A stretch of DNA of 64,000 nucleotides, from positions 1 to 64,000 of the forward strand of contig CANIHD010000009.1 in NCBI GenBank assembly GCA_947467345.1, given 5' to 3'. The notes below the pieces were generated by a model. That model was given only the letters and a program-made list of their open reading frames with translations, did not search any database and was not told where the DNA came from. The DNA is from Alphaproteobacteria bacterium. Its GTDB lineage: Bacteria > Pseudomonadota > Alphaproteobacteria > Micropepsales > Micropepsaceae. A program made the translations under genes and the position numbers. Below are positions 1-8,869 of the stretch, piece by piece (position 1 is the stretch's first letter; each line of letters begins with the position of its first letter).

Positions 1-73
1 CGCCTTGCGCTAGAATAATCTCGGCCTCGCGCAGCTTACCGATAATCTCCTCAGGCCCGTGCTTCTTGCCCAT
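1..73 (-). CDS. IS3-family transposase OrfA, N-terminal fragment
   Basis: Only the first 24 codons are in the window. The translation begins MGKKHGPEEIIGKLREAEI, matching the start of the helix-turn-helix OrfA of IS3-group transposases (typically M-x-K-K-x-x-x-E-E-I-I-x-K-L-R-x-A-E). A GGAG ribosome-binding site lies 8 bases upstream of the ATG at 73. OrfA binds the element ends and is normally fused to OrfB by frameshifting, but the remainder is cut off by the window edge. Confidence 0.75.
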   Translation of the reverse strand, partial: MGKKHGPEEIIGKLREAEIILAQG

Positions 74-136
74 TTGTCTTCTCCTTCAGGGTCCAGACTA
101 AAATAGTCGATGGACCACTCTGAAGGGGGCAGATCA
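1..136 (-). mobile_element. End of an IS3-family insertion sequence (partial)
   Basis: The minus strand starts at 136 with TGATCTGCCCCC, a TG-initiated terminus of the kind found at IS3-family ends. About 60 bases further in comes the start of an OrfA-like transposase. The rest of the element lies outside the window, so neither the partner inverted repeat nor a target duplication can be checked. The terminus coincides with the stop codon of the adjacent glycosyltransferase gene, which suggests the element inserted into that gene. The family assignment rests on the OrfA N-terminus and the terminus shape. Confidence 0.7.
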
Positions 137-787
137 AAAAATGCGTGGGTTTTCCCTGGCGCGCGGAATTTCCCCTGGCAGAAAGGCGTAGATGGATTCG
201 GGAAGCAAAGTACTGCGGTATTTCCCAGCATTCACGATGTTGCGGATGGCTTCCTGGTCGCCGTACCAAAAATGGAATTTTGGATCGAGGCGATCCATTT
301 CGTCCAGGCATTCTTGCCAAAATGCCGCGTTCTGCGAAATCGTTGCACAGCCGAGATAGGGGTAAATTTCCCCGAATGTCTTACCTTCATATTCGGAGAG
401 GTTCATCCCGCCGAACGATGTATTGATCAAGTTCGTGCGTCCAAATTCCCTGGCGCAAACGGCGATTTCGCATTCGCCCAGCACAAGCGCCGGATCAATG
501 GGGGCCATCACAAGCATGTCGGTGTCGAGATAGAGCGCTGGAGTGGTAAGTCCCAACCGCGCGAAGCAAACAAGACGGAAGCGCATTAAATTGGAGATAT
601 TGCCGCGGCTGCGAAAAACCTCGCTGACGCCCCCAATTTCCTGGGTTAGGTGGTCGGAACATTGAATGAGCCGTGCATGCGGGTGCTGAGCACGGATCGA
701 GCGCACCAGCAGCGAAGGCAATAGCCCATCCGCGCCGACATGCAGGAAGACGAAGTGCGGCACGGGCTTCAATTCTGTCTCAGGCAT
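134..787 (-). pseudogene. Glycosyltransferase-like protein, C-terminus cut by an insertion sequence
   Basis: The reading frame from ATG 787 encodes about 217 residues. It contains a DTD motif inside LYLDTDMLV, the DxD metal-nucleotide-sugar signature of GT-A glycosyltransferases such as GT8, followed by GGMNLS and a WYGDQEA segment. The frame ends ENPRIF-stop exactly where the IS3-type terminus begins, so its TGA is supplied by the element and the native C-terminus is missing. The start overlaps the stop of the diiron gene (780-787), indicating translational coupling at the end of the biotin operon. Substrate unknown; loss of the C-terminus probably impairs function. Confidence 0.6.
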
Positions 788-1448
788 TTGCGTGAATGAC
801 GCGTTGGGAATGTTCTGATGAGAGGGAATTCCACAGAGTCGCGAACCGGCCACATTCGAATGCGCAAAATTCTTCCGTGCGCGTGTCGTGCATCGCGTCC
901 AGAGAAGCAAGCCGCGAAGTCATCTCGTCGAGATGCAATTCCTCTTCCGCGAGAACGCTTTTCAGCGACAGCGAAATGTGTTTCGTGGTAAGAACGTCCT
1001 GATACAGCCGGTAAAACCAGACCGCGCGGAATTCAACGACAAGCGACATATAGAGATAGGCCGCCTCACGCGGCACATTGGAGAGCGCGTTTTCGATATA
1101 GGCGTCGAGGCGGGCCATATACATGCGCGCGGCAGGGCCGACGATAATGTTTGTGGTGCCGTAGTCGAGGCTTTGTCCCGCCATCGTTTCGGCCGCGCGC
1201 TTGAAGAAGAAGGCGTGCCGTGTTTCCTCAGCCAGATGTTTCAGCGTCTCTTGCTGCAGCATGGCGCCGGATTGGCTCGCCATGATTTTGCGGCTGCCGA
1301 TATGTTCCATCAACGAAAGCGTGTTGAGAAAGCGCGCATGCTGCGCTGGGTTCGCGCAGATATCGCTCAGCCATGCGCGCATCGGGCCGGCGATGCCGCG
1401 GCTCGCCTCCTCAAGCTTCGCGTAGTTCGAGCGACTCTTCGATGACAT
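780..1448 (-). CDS. Ferritin-like diiron-carboxylate protein of unknown function in the biotin operon
   Basis: 222 residues, mostly helical, with no signal peptide. The spacing of possible metal ligands is that of a complete ferritin/RNR-type diiron site: E48, E75-x-x-H78, E139 and E169-x-x-H172. The start at ATG 1448 lies inside the last 38 bases of bioA; the next internal ATG is 1382. The gene therefore reads as a translationally coupled member of bioB-F-D-A. I do not recognise a named family. An oxidative role linked to the pimeloyl precursor is an inference from position only; an oxidase for the neighbouring glycosyltransferase product is an alternative. Confidence 0.65.
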   Translation of the reverse strand: MSSKSRSNYAKLEEASRGIAGPMRAWLSDICANPAQHARFLNTLSLMEHIGSRKIMASQSGAMLQQETLKHLAEETRHAFFFKRAAETMAGQSLDYGTTNIIVGPAARMYMARLDAYIENALSNVPREAAYLYMSLVVEFRAVWFYRLYQDVLTTKHISLSLKSVLAEEELHLDEMTSRLASLDAMHDTRTEEFCAFECGRFATLWNSLSSEHSQRVIHANA

Positions 1449-2676
1449 CGTAAATCCGGTCGAGTTCAGTCGGGGTGGTGCAATATGGCGGCAAGACATA
1501 GACGACATTGCCGAGTGGCCGAAGCAGAATATCGTTTTCCAGGTAAAAGCGCTGGAGGCGCGGGCCAAGCCCGGCGAGGTACCCGCCATCCGCGACGTTT
1601 AACTCTATGGCAGCGATGCTGCCCATCTGGCGCGTCTCGGCCACTTCGCGCCGCGATTGCAGGGCGGCGAGGCGGGTTTTGTGATGTGCGGAAATGGCGG
1701 CGATGCGCGCCAGCACCGGTTCGCTTTCCCAGATTTCAAGATTCGCTAAGGCCGCTGCGGAGGTAATGGCATTGCCGGTGAAGGACGAGGAATGGAAAAA
1801 GGTGCGCGCCCGGTCTTCGGCGTAGAACGCCTCGTAAATTTCTTCGCTCGCCAGTGTCATGCCCATCGGCAGGAAGCCGCCGGTAAGTCCCTTGGAGAGG
1901 CACAGGAGATCGGGCGTCACATTCGCTTGCTCGCAGGCGAACATCGTGCCGGTGCGGCCGAAGCCGGTCATCACCTCGTCGGCGATCAGGAATATGCCGT
2001 GGCTGCGGCAGATGTTTGCGAGCTCCGCGAGCAGGTTAGGCGTGTAGGTCAACATTCCGCCGGCGCCGAGAACCAATGGCTCAAGGATCAGCGCCGCGAA
2101 AGCATTCGGTTCGCGGCGCAGTGCATTTTCCAGCGCGTCAATCGTGTGTTGCTCACCACCGGCCACGGGAAAAGGTAGGCGCGCCACGTCGAACAGCATG
2201 TTCTCATACGGCGCATTGAACGTGCCGCGATTCCCCACCGCCATCGCGCCGAACATATCGCCGTGATAGCCGTGCTCCAACGCGATGATCTTGTGTCGCC
2301 TCTGTCCGCGATGATGCCACGCGCCTACCGCCATCTTGAGCGCAACCTCCACCGCGGTGGAACCTGAATCCGAAAAGAACGCGTGTTTGGCGTATGGCGC
2401 TAACGCGAGAAGCTTGCGCGCGAGGCGCTCCGCTTTCTCATGTGTGAAGCCGGCGAAGATCACTTGATCGAGAACGCCGGCCTGCTCGGCAATGGCGCGC
2501 GCGATATGCGGGTTTCCATGACCGTGCGTGATCACCCACCAGGACGAAATCGCATCCAGGATGCGGCGGCCGCCCGGCGTGACGAGCGTTGAATCGCGCG
2601 CCGATTCAATTTCAATGGCGGGGCCGACCAGGGCTGCCTGCGTAAACGGATGCCAAATAGGAGAACGATCAGCCAA
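1411..2676 (-). CDS. bioA: Adenosylmethionine-8-amino-7-oxononanoate transaminase
   Basis: 421 residues, the usual BioA length. This class III PLP aminotransferase uses SAM as amino donor to convert KAPA to DAPA in biotin synthesis. Visible marks are the WHPFTQ N-terminus, SDSGST (102-107) for PLP phosphate binding, DEVMTGFGRTG with D233, and the Schiff-base lysine K262 in CLSKGLTGG. The start is a TTG at 2676 that overlaps the bioD stop by 8 bases. No in-frame ATG lies close to the conserved N-terminus, so TTG is preferred. Third-to-last intact step in a bioB-F-D-A transcript. Confidence 0.95.
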   Translation of the reverse strand: MADRSPIWHPFTQAALVGPAIEIESARDSTLVTPGGRRILDAISSWWVITHGHGNPHIARAIAEQAGVLDQVIFAGFTHEKAERLARKLLALAPYAKHAFFSDSGSTAVEVALKMAVGAWHHRGQRRHKIIALEHGYHGDMFGAMAVGNRGTFNAPYENMLFDVARLPFPVAGGEQHTIDALENALRREPNAFAALILEPLVLGAGGMLTYTPNLLAELANICRSHGIFLIADEVMTGFGRTGTMFACEQANVTPDLLCLSKGLTGGFLPMGMTLASEEIYEAFYAEDRARTFFHSSSFTGNAITSAAALANLEIWESEPVLARIAAISAHHKTRLAALQSRREVAETRQMGSIAAIELNVADGGYLAGLGPRLQRFYLENDILLRPLGNVVYVLPPYCTTPTELDRIYDVIEESLELREA

Positions 2677-3295
2677 GGGCGAAATCGCTCAGCTTGAAAT
2701 GATCGGCAAAGGCTTGGCGCAACGCGCCTTCATTCAGCGCCGGTAAGCGCGGCAAACGTCCAAGATGTTTGACGCCGCCCATGTCTACGATGGTACTTTC
2801 ACTGTCCGGCATTTCGTCGCCGACAAACACGATGCCATGCACCTTGATGCGCCACAGGCGTAAAGCCTCCAGCGATAGCAGGCTGTGATTGATGGTTCCG
2901 AGCGCCGTACGCGCTACCAGAATTACGGGCGCATGCCACCGGGCGAAAAGTTCGATCTGAAGAATATCGCGTGTGATGGGTACCATAAGCCCGCCGGCAC
3001 CCTCGACAATGAGCGTTGTGTTTTCCGGCACGTCACGCGGCAGATCCAACGCGTTCCAATCGATAGTGCGGTTTTCAACCTCCGCAGCGCGGTGCGGCGA
3101 CAGCGGCGCGCGCAGCACATAGGCTTCCTTATGCGCCCGTCCAGACAAGGCAGAAACGGTCTTTGTGTCCGTGCCGTCGTCGGTGCCGCATTGAATAGGT
3201 TTCCAATAGAGGCCGTCCAGCGCCAGCGTCAGCATGGCGGAAACCACCGTCTTACCGACATCCGTATCCGTTCCCGTAACCACAAACGCCTTCAC
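2669..3295 (-). CDS. bioD: Dethiobiotin synthetase
   Basis: 208 residues. It closes the ureido ring of dethiobiotin from DAPA, CO2 and ATP. The N-terminal P-loop is GTDTDVGKT (residues 8-16), followed by the KPIQCG substrate loop and VEGAGG (about residues 110-115), all typical of BioD. Translation starts at a GTG whose last bases overlap the bioF TGA (GTGA at 3292-3295), giving tight coupling. The 3' end overlaps bioA. Confidence 0.95.
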   Translation of the reverse strand: MKAFVVTGTDTDVGKTVVSAMLTLALDGLYWKPIQCGTDDGTDTKTVSALSGRAHKEAYVLRAPLSPHRAAEVENRTIDWNALDLPRDVPENTTLIVEGAGGLMVPITRDILQIELFARWHAPVILVARTALGTINHSLLSLEALRLWRIKVHGIVFVGDEMPDSESTIVDMGGVKHLGRLPRLPALNEGALRQAFADHFKLSDFALG

Positions 3296-4419
3296 GCTGT
3301 TTTCTCCAATGCGGTGGCGAGGGCTTGCGCCAACGCCGCGATGTCATTTTCGTTGATATTGATATTGAGGGAAATCCGCAGCCGCGCGGTGCCTTCCGGT
3401 ACGGTGGGCGGGCGAATGGCACGCACATCGAAGCCTTCCGCTTGCAGCAATGCGGCGATGCGCACCGCTTCGCCGCCCTCACCTAATATAAAAGGCAGGA
3501 TTTGCGTGCCGCCCTCGCGCAATCGACCGCCCGCGATGTCTTTCAATTCGTGCGCAGCGAAGGCGCTGAGTTCGGCAAGCCTAGTGCGCCGCCAAGGTTC
3601 GGCCTCAACCAGATCGAGCGCACACGACACCCCGCTTGCCAAATGCGGCGGCGGGGCGGTGGCATAAATAAAGGGGCGCGCTTTGTTGATCAGATAATCG
3701 CGTGTGGTTTTTCCGCTGCATACCAGCGCGCCGTAGACACCTAGCGCCTTGCCGCAAGTATGAACCGAAATCACATTCTCGCTCAGTAGTCCTTCGCTTA
3801 GGCCGCGTCCTGACGCGCCAAACACGCCCGTTGCGTGGGCTTCATCGACAATCAGGGTTGCGTTGTGAGCGCGGGCCAACGCGTAAAGCTGGGAAAGGGG
3901 CGCCACATCGCCGTCCATGCTGTAGACGCTTTCCACCGCGATCCAGACATCGCGCGCGCCGCTCTCGCGGGCGCGTTTGATATTGTCTTCGAAGGAATTG
4001 AGATCGTTATGTGCGGCGCGGAATCGCTTCGCCGTTCCAGCGTGAATGCCTTCTTTGACGCTGGCGTGAATATGCTCGTCGAAAATCACCGCGTCGTGTC
4101 GTTCGGGCAATGTCGTGAACAAAGCGAAATTGGCGAGAAATCCGCCGCCGAAGAAAAGTGCCGCCTCGCTGCCAAAGAAGCGGGCCGCGTGCTCCTCCAG
4201 TTTTTCATGCGCCGGATGATGTCCACGCAAAAGGCGCGAGCCGCCGGCGCCTACCATGCCGTTGTCCTGCACCGCAGCGATGGTCGCTGCGACAAGCTTA
4301 GGATGCTGCGCAAGCCCGAGATAATCATTGGACGAGAAATCGCGCCCGTGCGGCAGGCGCAAAGTGCGATAGGCGGCATGCGCCTTCAAAGTCTCGATGT
4401 CGTTCTCGAGCCGTCCCAT
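3292..4419 (-). CDS. bioF: 8-amino-7-oxononanoate synthase
   Basis: 375 residues from ATG 4419, chosen over a TTG at 4434 because an AAGG ribosome-binding site sits just upstream. It is an alpha-oxoamine synthase that condenses pimeloyl-thioester with alanine to give KAPA. Motifs: SSNDYLGL (29-36), GAGGSR (57-62), DEAHATGVFG (192-201) and the PLP lysine K224 in HTCGKALG. The gene follows bioB by 18 bases. No bioC, bioH, bioW or bioI is present here, so the source of the pimeloyl group is not in this operon unless the downstream diiron protein supplies it. Confidence 0.95.
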   Translation of the reverse strand: MGRLENDIETLKAHAAYRTLRLPHGRDFSSNDYLGLAQHPKLVAATIAAVQDNGMVGAGGSRLLRGHHPAHEKLEEHAARFFGSEAALFFGGGFLANFALFTTLPERHDAVIFDEHIHASVKEGIHAGTAKRFRAAHNDLNSFEDNIKRARESGARDVWIAVESVYSMDGDVAPLSQLYALARAHNATLIVDEAHATGVFGASGRGLSEGLLSENVISVHTCGKALGVYGALVCSGKTTRDYLINKARPFIYATAPPPHLASGVSCALDLVEAEPWRRTRLAELSAFAAHELKDIAGGRLREGGTQILPFILGEGGEAVRIAALLQAEGFDVRAIRPPTVPEGTARLRISLNININENDIAALAQALATALEKTA

Positions 4420-4437
4420 GACAGCCCTTCGCAATCG

Positions 4438-5406
4438 TCAGGCCGGCATCGGCACAAGGCCGAGCTCAGCCATGAGGGCACGGTCTTTATCGGCGACCGG
4501 ATTTGGCGTGGTCAAAAGGCGCGGACCATAGAAGACGGAGTTTGCGCCGGCCAGAAAACACAAAGCCTGCGTTTCGTCCGACATGTCTTCGCGCCCCGCA
4601 GAGAGACGCACCACTGATGCTGGCATGGTGATGCGCGCCACCGCAATGGTGCGCACGAAATCGAGCGGCGCCAATTTGGCGATGCCGTTCAACTTGGTGC
4701 CTTCCACTTGCACGAGAAGATTGATCGGCACGCTTTCGGGATGTGCGGGAAGCGTCGCCAATGCGTGAATCATACCCGCGCGGTCGTCTTCGCTTTCGTT
4801 CATGCCGACAATGCCGCCGCAGCACACATTAATGCCGGCGTCACGCACGCGCGACAGCGTATCCAACCGATCCTGATAGGTGCGCGTGGTGATGATGTCG
4901 CCGTAATATTCCGGGCTCGTATCCAGATTGTGGTTGTAATAATCGAGACCGGCTGATTTCAGACGCGTCGCCTGATCGCCTTCCAGCATGCCCAGTGTGA
5001 CGCAGGTTTCGAGACCCATTGCCTTCACGCCTTCCACCATAGCGCAGACCTTATCGAGGTCACGGTCCTTCGGTGAGCGCCACGCCGCGCCCATGCAGAA
5101 ACGGCTGGCCCCTGCGTCCTTCGCGGCTTTGGCTTCGGACAACACTGTTTCCAAGGCCATCAGCTTGCCGGCGCCGACTCCGGTGTCGAAATGCACGCTT
5201 TGCGGGCAATAGGCGCAGTCTTCAGGGCAGCCGCCGGTCTTGATGGAAAGCAGCGTGGAAATTTGCACCTGCCGCGCATCGAAATATTTTCGGTGCATTT
5301 CAGCAGCGCGAAACATCAATTCCGGAAACGGCAATTGGAAGAGGGCGCGAATGTCGGCGCGTGTCCAATCGTGCCTAATATCGCCAGAGCTGGTCTTGTC
5401 TGTCAT
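4438..5406 (-). CDS. bioB: Biotin synthase (radical SAM)
   Basis: 322 residues from ATG 5406, with a GGGGA ribosome-binding site. It inserts sulfur into dethiobiotin. The radical-SAM cluster motif is CPEDCAYC (Cx3Cx2C), followed by PQS, the usual BioB continuation. Later blocks include [10 protein letters not shown] and [10 protein letters not shown], whose Arg ligates the 2Fe-2S cluster in characterised BioB. Longer in-frame extensions to 5508 lack family similarity and run through the intergenic region. First gene of the biotin operon, divergent from a Nudix hydrolase gene. Confidence 0.95.
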   Translation of the reverse strand: MTDKTSSGDIRHDWTRADIRALFQLPFPELMFRAAEMHRKYFDARQVQISTLLSIKTGGCPEDCAYCPQSVHFDTGVGAGKLMALETVLSEAKAAKDAGASRFCMGAAWRSPKDRDLDKVCAMVEGVKAMGLETCVTLGMLEGDQATRLKSAGLDYYNHNLDTSPEYYGDIITTRTYQDRLDTLSRVRDAGINVCCGGIVGMNESEDDRAGMIHALATLPAHPESVPINLLVQVEGTKLNGIAKLAPLDFVRTIAVARITMPASVVRLSAGREDMSDETQALCFLAGANSVFYGPRLLTTPNPVADKDRALMAELGLVPMPA

Positions 5407-5463
5407 ATGATCCCCATCGATCCCACTATCCCGGGGCCCCCAATGATTGCAAGGGGTGGAAAC

Positions 5464-5492
5464 ATCGCGGGCAAGGCGTAAATGCCTGCGAT
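5464..5492. promoter_or_regulatory. Inverted repeat between bioB and the Nudix gene
   Basis: ATCGCGGGCA (5464-5473) and TGCCTGCGAT (5483-5492) form arms matching at 9 of 10 positions around a 9-base spacer. They lie in the 100-base region shared by the two divergent genes. It could be an operator or a small hairpin. It does not resemble the BioR consensus TTATMKATAA, and I see no BirA-type long dyad. Confidence 0.35.
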
Positions 5493-5506
5493 ATGACAGG
5501 TAAACC

Positions 5507-6076
5507 ATGACCGGCTTTGAAATCGTCGAAACTGATAAGGTTCACAACGGCTGGGCCCGGTTCTCCGTGCTCAAAATACGCTTGCCGGGCGGAAAAGTGA
5601 TCCGCCGCGAGGTCGAGGAACACGGCCGCGCCGCCAGCGTGCTGGCCTATGATCCGGAGCGTTGCGTGGCGATGTTGGTGCGGCAGTTTCGCGCGCCCGT
5701 ACTGGTGGCAAGCGGCGACACGGATATTTTGGAATGCATCGCGGGGATTGTCGACGAAGCCGATCCTGCGGCGGCGGCAATCCGCGAGGCGGAGGAGGAA
5801 GCCGGGCTGTCTTTACGCGCGGTCGAGTTCGTCGCGAATGTGTTTTCCATGCCGGGACTTTCAACAGAGCGCATGTATCTTTATCTCGCGCCCTACCGCG
5901 CGAGCGATCGCACCGGCAAGGGCGGCGGCGTTGCGACGGAAGACGAAAATATCACCGTGGTGGAATGTCCGCTCGCCGAGCTCGCGGCCATGGCCGATGG
6001 CGGCCGCCTGACGGATTTGAAAACCTTCGCATTGGTGCAAACCTTGCGCCTGCGGCGGCCGGACCTTTTCATCTGA
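5507..6076 (+). CDS. Nudix hydrolase, NudK/ADP-sugar pyrophosphatase type
   Basis: 189 residues. The Nudix box sits around residues 79-101 with its catalytic REAEEEAG glutamates intact. The segment between the box glycine and the RE pair is one residue shorter than the general GX5EX7REUXEEXGU pattern, as also remembered for GDP-mannose pyrophosphatase NudK. The N-terminal half ([29 protein letters not shown]) matches the YffH/AdpP nucleoside-diphosphatase group that splits ADP-ribose or sugar nucleotides. Exact substrate unknown. Divergent from bioB and 8 bases upstream of a DNA glycosylase gene, probably in one transcript. Confidence 0.85.
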   Translation: MTGFEIVETDKVHNGWARFSVLKIRLPGGKVIRREVEEHGRAASVLAYDPERCVAMLVRQFRAPVLVASGDTDILECIAGIVDEADPAAAAIREAEEEAGLSLRAVEFVANVFSMPGLSTERMYLYLAPYRASDRTGKGGGVATEDENITVVECPLAELAAMADGGRLTDLKTFALVQTLRLRRPDLFI

Positions 6077-6084
6077 ACGGCGAC

Positions 6085-6651
6085 ATGAGCCTCGATCCGA
6101 AATTTTTCGCGCGCGAGCCCGTCATTGTCGCGCGCGATTTGATTGGTGTGACGCTGCTTCTCGATGGTGTCGGCGGCATTATTGTCGAAACCGAAGCCTA
6201 TGATCCGCTCGATCCCGCATCGCACAGTTTTGGCGGCAAGACCGCGCGCAATGCCAGCATGTTCGGTCCGCCGGGCTGCGCCTACGTCTATCGCTCCTAT
6301 GGCATTCATTGGTGCATGAATTTCGTCGCCCACAAATCGCGCATCGGAGGCGGCGTGCTCATCCGCGCGCTGGAGCCCACGCATGGCATCGCAATCATGG
6401 AAGCGCGGCGCGGCTGCGAAAGGCCAAAGCTTCTATGCTCGGGACCGGGGCGTCTCGGCCAGGCTCTGGCCATCACGCGTGCTTTGGATGGGCTGAACCT
6501 GAACGCACCGCCTTTCGCGCTGAGCAAACGTCAGAAGCGCTTTCCGGTAGTCGTGGGACCGAGAATTGGACTTTCCCGCGGGGTCGAAACGCCGTGGCGT
6601 TTTGGCCTCAAGGGATCCGAATTCCACAGCCGGGGCTTTCCGGCCACCTGA
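6085..6651 (+). CDS. DNA-3-methyladenine glycosylase (AAG/MPG family)
   Basis: 188 residues from ATG 6085, close to the usual bacterial length of about 190-200. It removes alkylated purines in base-excision repair. Signatures are VETEAYDPLDPASHS, which carries the catalytic glutamate in the conserved E-x-E-A-Y block, NASMFGPPG, YVYRSYGIHWCMN, RALEP and GPGRLGQA. It follows the Nudix gene by 8 bases and ends 32 bases before the start chosen for the TonB receptor, so the three may be co-transcribed. Confidence 0.92.
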   Translation: MSLDPKFFAREPVIVARDLIGVTLLLDGVGGIIVETEAYDPLDPASHSFGGKTARNASMFGPPGCAYVYRSYGIHWCMNFVAHKSRIGGGVLIRALEPTHGIAIMEARRGCERPKLLCSGPGRLGQALAITRALDGLNLNAPPFALSKRQKRFPVVVGPRIGLSRGVETPWRFGLKGSEFHSRGFPAT

Positions 6652-6683
6652 CAATGCGCCCGTCTTCTCTATGCTGCGCCTCC

Positions 6684-8720
6684 ATGCGCCGCTCAACTGT
6701 TCTCCTATTTCTGCTCGCCACCGCTGCCTTACCCGCCTTCGCCGCCGAGCCGGCGGAAGAGGTGTTGGTGACGGGTAGGGTGCTGCCGCCGGTTGGCAGC
6801 GCTGCGTTCTCCACGGTGCGGCTTGAGGCCAAGGACTTGAGGTCCGCTCCGCAATTGGACGCGGCTCTGGCGCAGGTTCCGGGACTTTCGCTGTTTCGGC
6901 GCAATTCGAGCCTTTCGGCGCATCCAACGACGCAAGGCGTTTCCTTGCGCTCCATCGCGCCCTCGGGCGCCGGACGGGCATTGGTGACGCTCGATGGCGT
7001 TCCGCAAAACGATCCGTTCGGATCCTGGGTAATCTGGAGCGCGCTGCCGAGCGAGGCGATTGCGGGTGCCGAGATTGTTCGCGGTGCTGGCGCGGGTCCA
7101 TACGGCGCGGGCGCATTGACCGGGATCATCGCGCTGCAGGAACGAGAAGGCGACGGCGTGGTGCTCGCCGCGTCGGCGGGGTCGCGCGGGGTCGCGAATC
7201 TGGGTGGCGCTGCCGGAAGCGGCGCGGTTTTTTTCACCGGATCGATACAACGCTCCGATGGCTGGATTCCTGTGAATGCGGCCCAGCGCGGCGCCGCCGA
7301 TGACGAGGTTACGCTCAAATCCGAAAGCGGGGCCTTTCGTGTGCAAACCAATGTCGGCGCCAGAACCAGCGCCACCGCGCGGATCGGTGCCTATAGCGAA
7401 CGCCGCAATACCGGACTCGTTGGTGCCACTGCCGAAGCAAGCGGCTGGTCGGGAAGCTTTACTGTGGCGCACCCACCGCAAGAAGAAAATATGGGTTGGC
7501 GATTGCAAGCCTGGGCGCGCGAAAGCGATTATTCCAGCGTCGCGGTTTCAGTTGCTGCGGGGCGTACGAGCACTACGCCATCGAATGATCAATACAAAAC
7601 GCCCGCTTTGGGGTGGGGCTTTAATGCCGCGTTGCGCGATTCCACACCACTCTTCAATTGGGAGATCGGTATCGACTCGCGTTTCGCCGATGGCGATTTG
7701 CACGAAAATCTCCAATTCGTCTCCGGCAATTTTGTTTCCAATCGCGTGTCGGGCGGAAAAAGTTTTGTCGGCGGTGCCTATGCGGAAGCGGCGATCGATC
7801 GCGCGCCTTGGCTATTCACCGCCGGGTTGCGGCTCGATCATTGGCGCAGCTACGACGGGCATGTCGTGCAACGCACGCGCGCAACCGGCGCGGTGACACT
7901 GGAACAAGACTACGCCGCAAAAGATGGCGTTGTTCCCACGGCGCGCGGCGGCGTGCGCTACGAACTCGGCGACGGATTATATGTTCGCTCCGCCGCCTAT
8001 GCCGGATTTCGCGTGCCCAGCCTCAACGAACTTTATCGGTCGTTTCGTGTCGGCAACAATATCACGCAAGCAAACGCCGAGCTGAAACCGGAGCGGCTTT
8101 ACGGCGTCGAACTTGGCGGTGGCGATGATGACGGCGCGCTCATCTGGCAAGGGACGCTGTTCGTGAACCGGCTCGACGACGCGATTTCAAATGTCACCAT
8201 CGGGCAGGGGCCGGGAAATTTTCCCGGCGTGGGATTTGTTCCGCCCGGCGGGCTTCTTATCCAGCGGCGAAATGCTGGTGCGATCGATGCTGTCGGACTG
8301 GAGGCGGAAGCGCATTACGCGGTTCTTCCCGAGCTTACGCTTGATGGCGCCTTCGATGTCGTTGAAGCGAAAGTGGATGGCGGCACGGCTGTGCCCGCAC
8401 TGGATGGGAAGCGCCCATCGCAGGCGCCGGCGTGGACGATCACCGGCGGCATCACATCGAATCCCATCGCGTCGCTCACAGTTTCGGCAAATGTCCGTTT
8501 CGAAGGCGCGCGCTATGCGGACGATCAAAACAATTTACGCCTGGCCCCAGCCACGCGCGTAAACGCAAATATCGCCTGGTCATTCGCGGAAGGTTTTTCG
8601 CTTTATGCGGCGGCCGATAATATATTCGACGACGCCATCGCCACCACGATGGGGGCCGATGGGATCATCAGCTACGATGCACCTCGGGCGTTCCGCGTCG
8701 GCCTAAACTTTACGCATTAG
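6684..8720 (+). CDS. TonB-dependent outer-membrane receptor
   Basis: 678 residues from ATG 6684, chosen because it opens directly into a signal peptide (MRRSTVLLFLLATAALPAFA). An upstream ATG at 6654 would add ten residues. After the signal comes a TonB-box-like EEVLVTGR, then a plug domain (about residues 40-150, with GVSLRSIAPSGAGRAL and VEIVRGAGAGPYG-type blocks) and a beta-barrel with LDHWRSYDG, FRVPSLNELYR and NFTH at the C-terminus. The length fits vitamin or siderophore receptors. The ligand is not identifiable, and proximity to the bio operon is only suggestive. Confidence 0.88.
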   Translation: MRRSTVLLFLLATAALPAFAAEPAEEVLVTGRVLPPVGSAAFSTVRLEAKDLRSAPQLDAALAQVPGLSLFRRNSSLSAHPTTQGVSLRSIAPSGAGRALVTLDGVPQNDPFGSWVIWSALPSEAIAGAEIVRGAGAGPYGAGALTGIIALQEREGDGVVLAASAGSRGVANLGGAAGSGAVFFTGSIQRSDGWIPVNAAQRGAADDEVTLKSESGAFRVQTNVGARTSATARIGAYSERRNTGLVGATAEASGWSGSFTVAHPPQEENMGWRLQAWARESDYSSVAVSVAAGRTSTTPSNDQYKTPALGWGFNAALRDSTPLFNWEIGIDSRFADGDLHENLQFVSGNFVSNRVSGGKSFVGGAYAEAAIDRAPWLFTAGLRLDHWRSYDGHVVQRTRATGAVTLEQDYAAKDGVVPTARGGVRYELGDGLYVRSAAYAGFRVPSLNELYRSFRVGNNITQANAELKPERLYGVELGGGDDDGALIWQGTLFVNRLDDAISNVTIGQGPGNFPGVGFVPPGGLLIQRRNAGAIDAVGLEAEAHYAVLPELTLDGAFDVVEAKVDGGTAVPALDGKRPSQAPAWTITGGITSNPIASLTVSANVRFEGARYADDQNNLRLAPATRVNANIAWSFAEGFSLYAAADNIFDDAIATTMGADGIISYDAPRAFRVGLNFTH

Positions 8721-8869
8721 CCACCGCAACTTTTCGTCACCACCGTGTGCCGTCGCTTGATTTCCAGCGCCGGAGCGGGAGAAATTGCAAATGGGAGTTT
8801 GGCAGTAAAATTGCATCGTTTCGCGCGCGCCCCGCGACGGGGCGGCGGAATTTCTGTACAAGGCTTGTT

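Noticed and set aside
5407-5506. BioR or BirA operator in front of bioB
   Set aside because: No TTATMKATAA-like sequence and no BirA-type long dyad are present in the region.
8828-8844. CGCCCCG/CGGGGCG hairpin before the first Bug gene as a terminator
   Set aside because: It is not followed by a T-run and lies only about 25 bases before the start codon; at most a leader hairpin.
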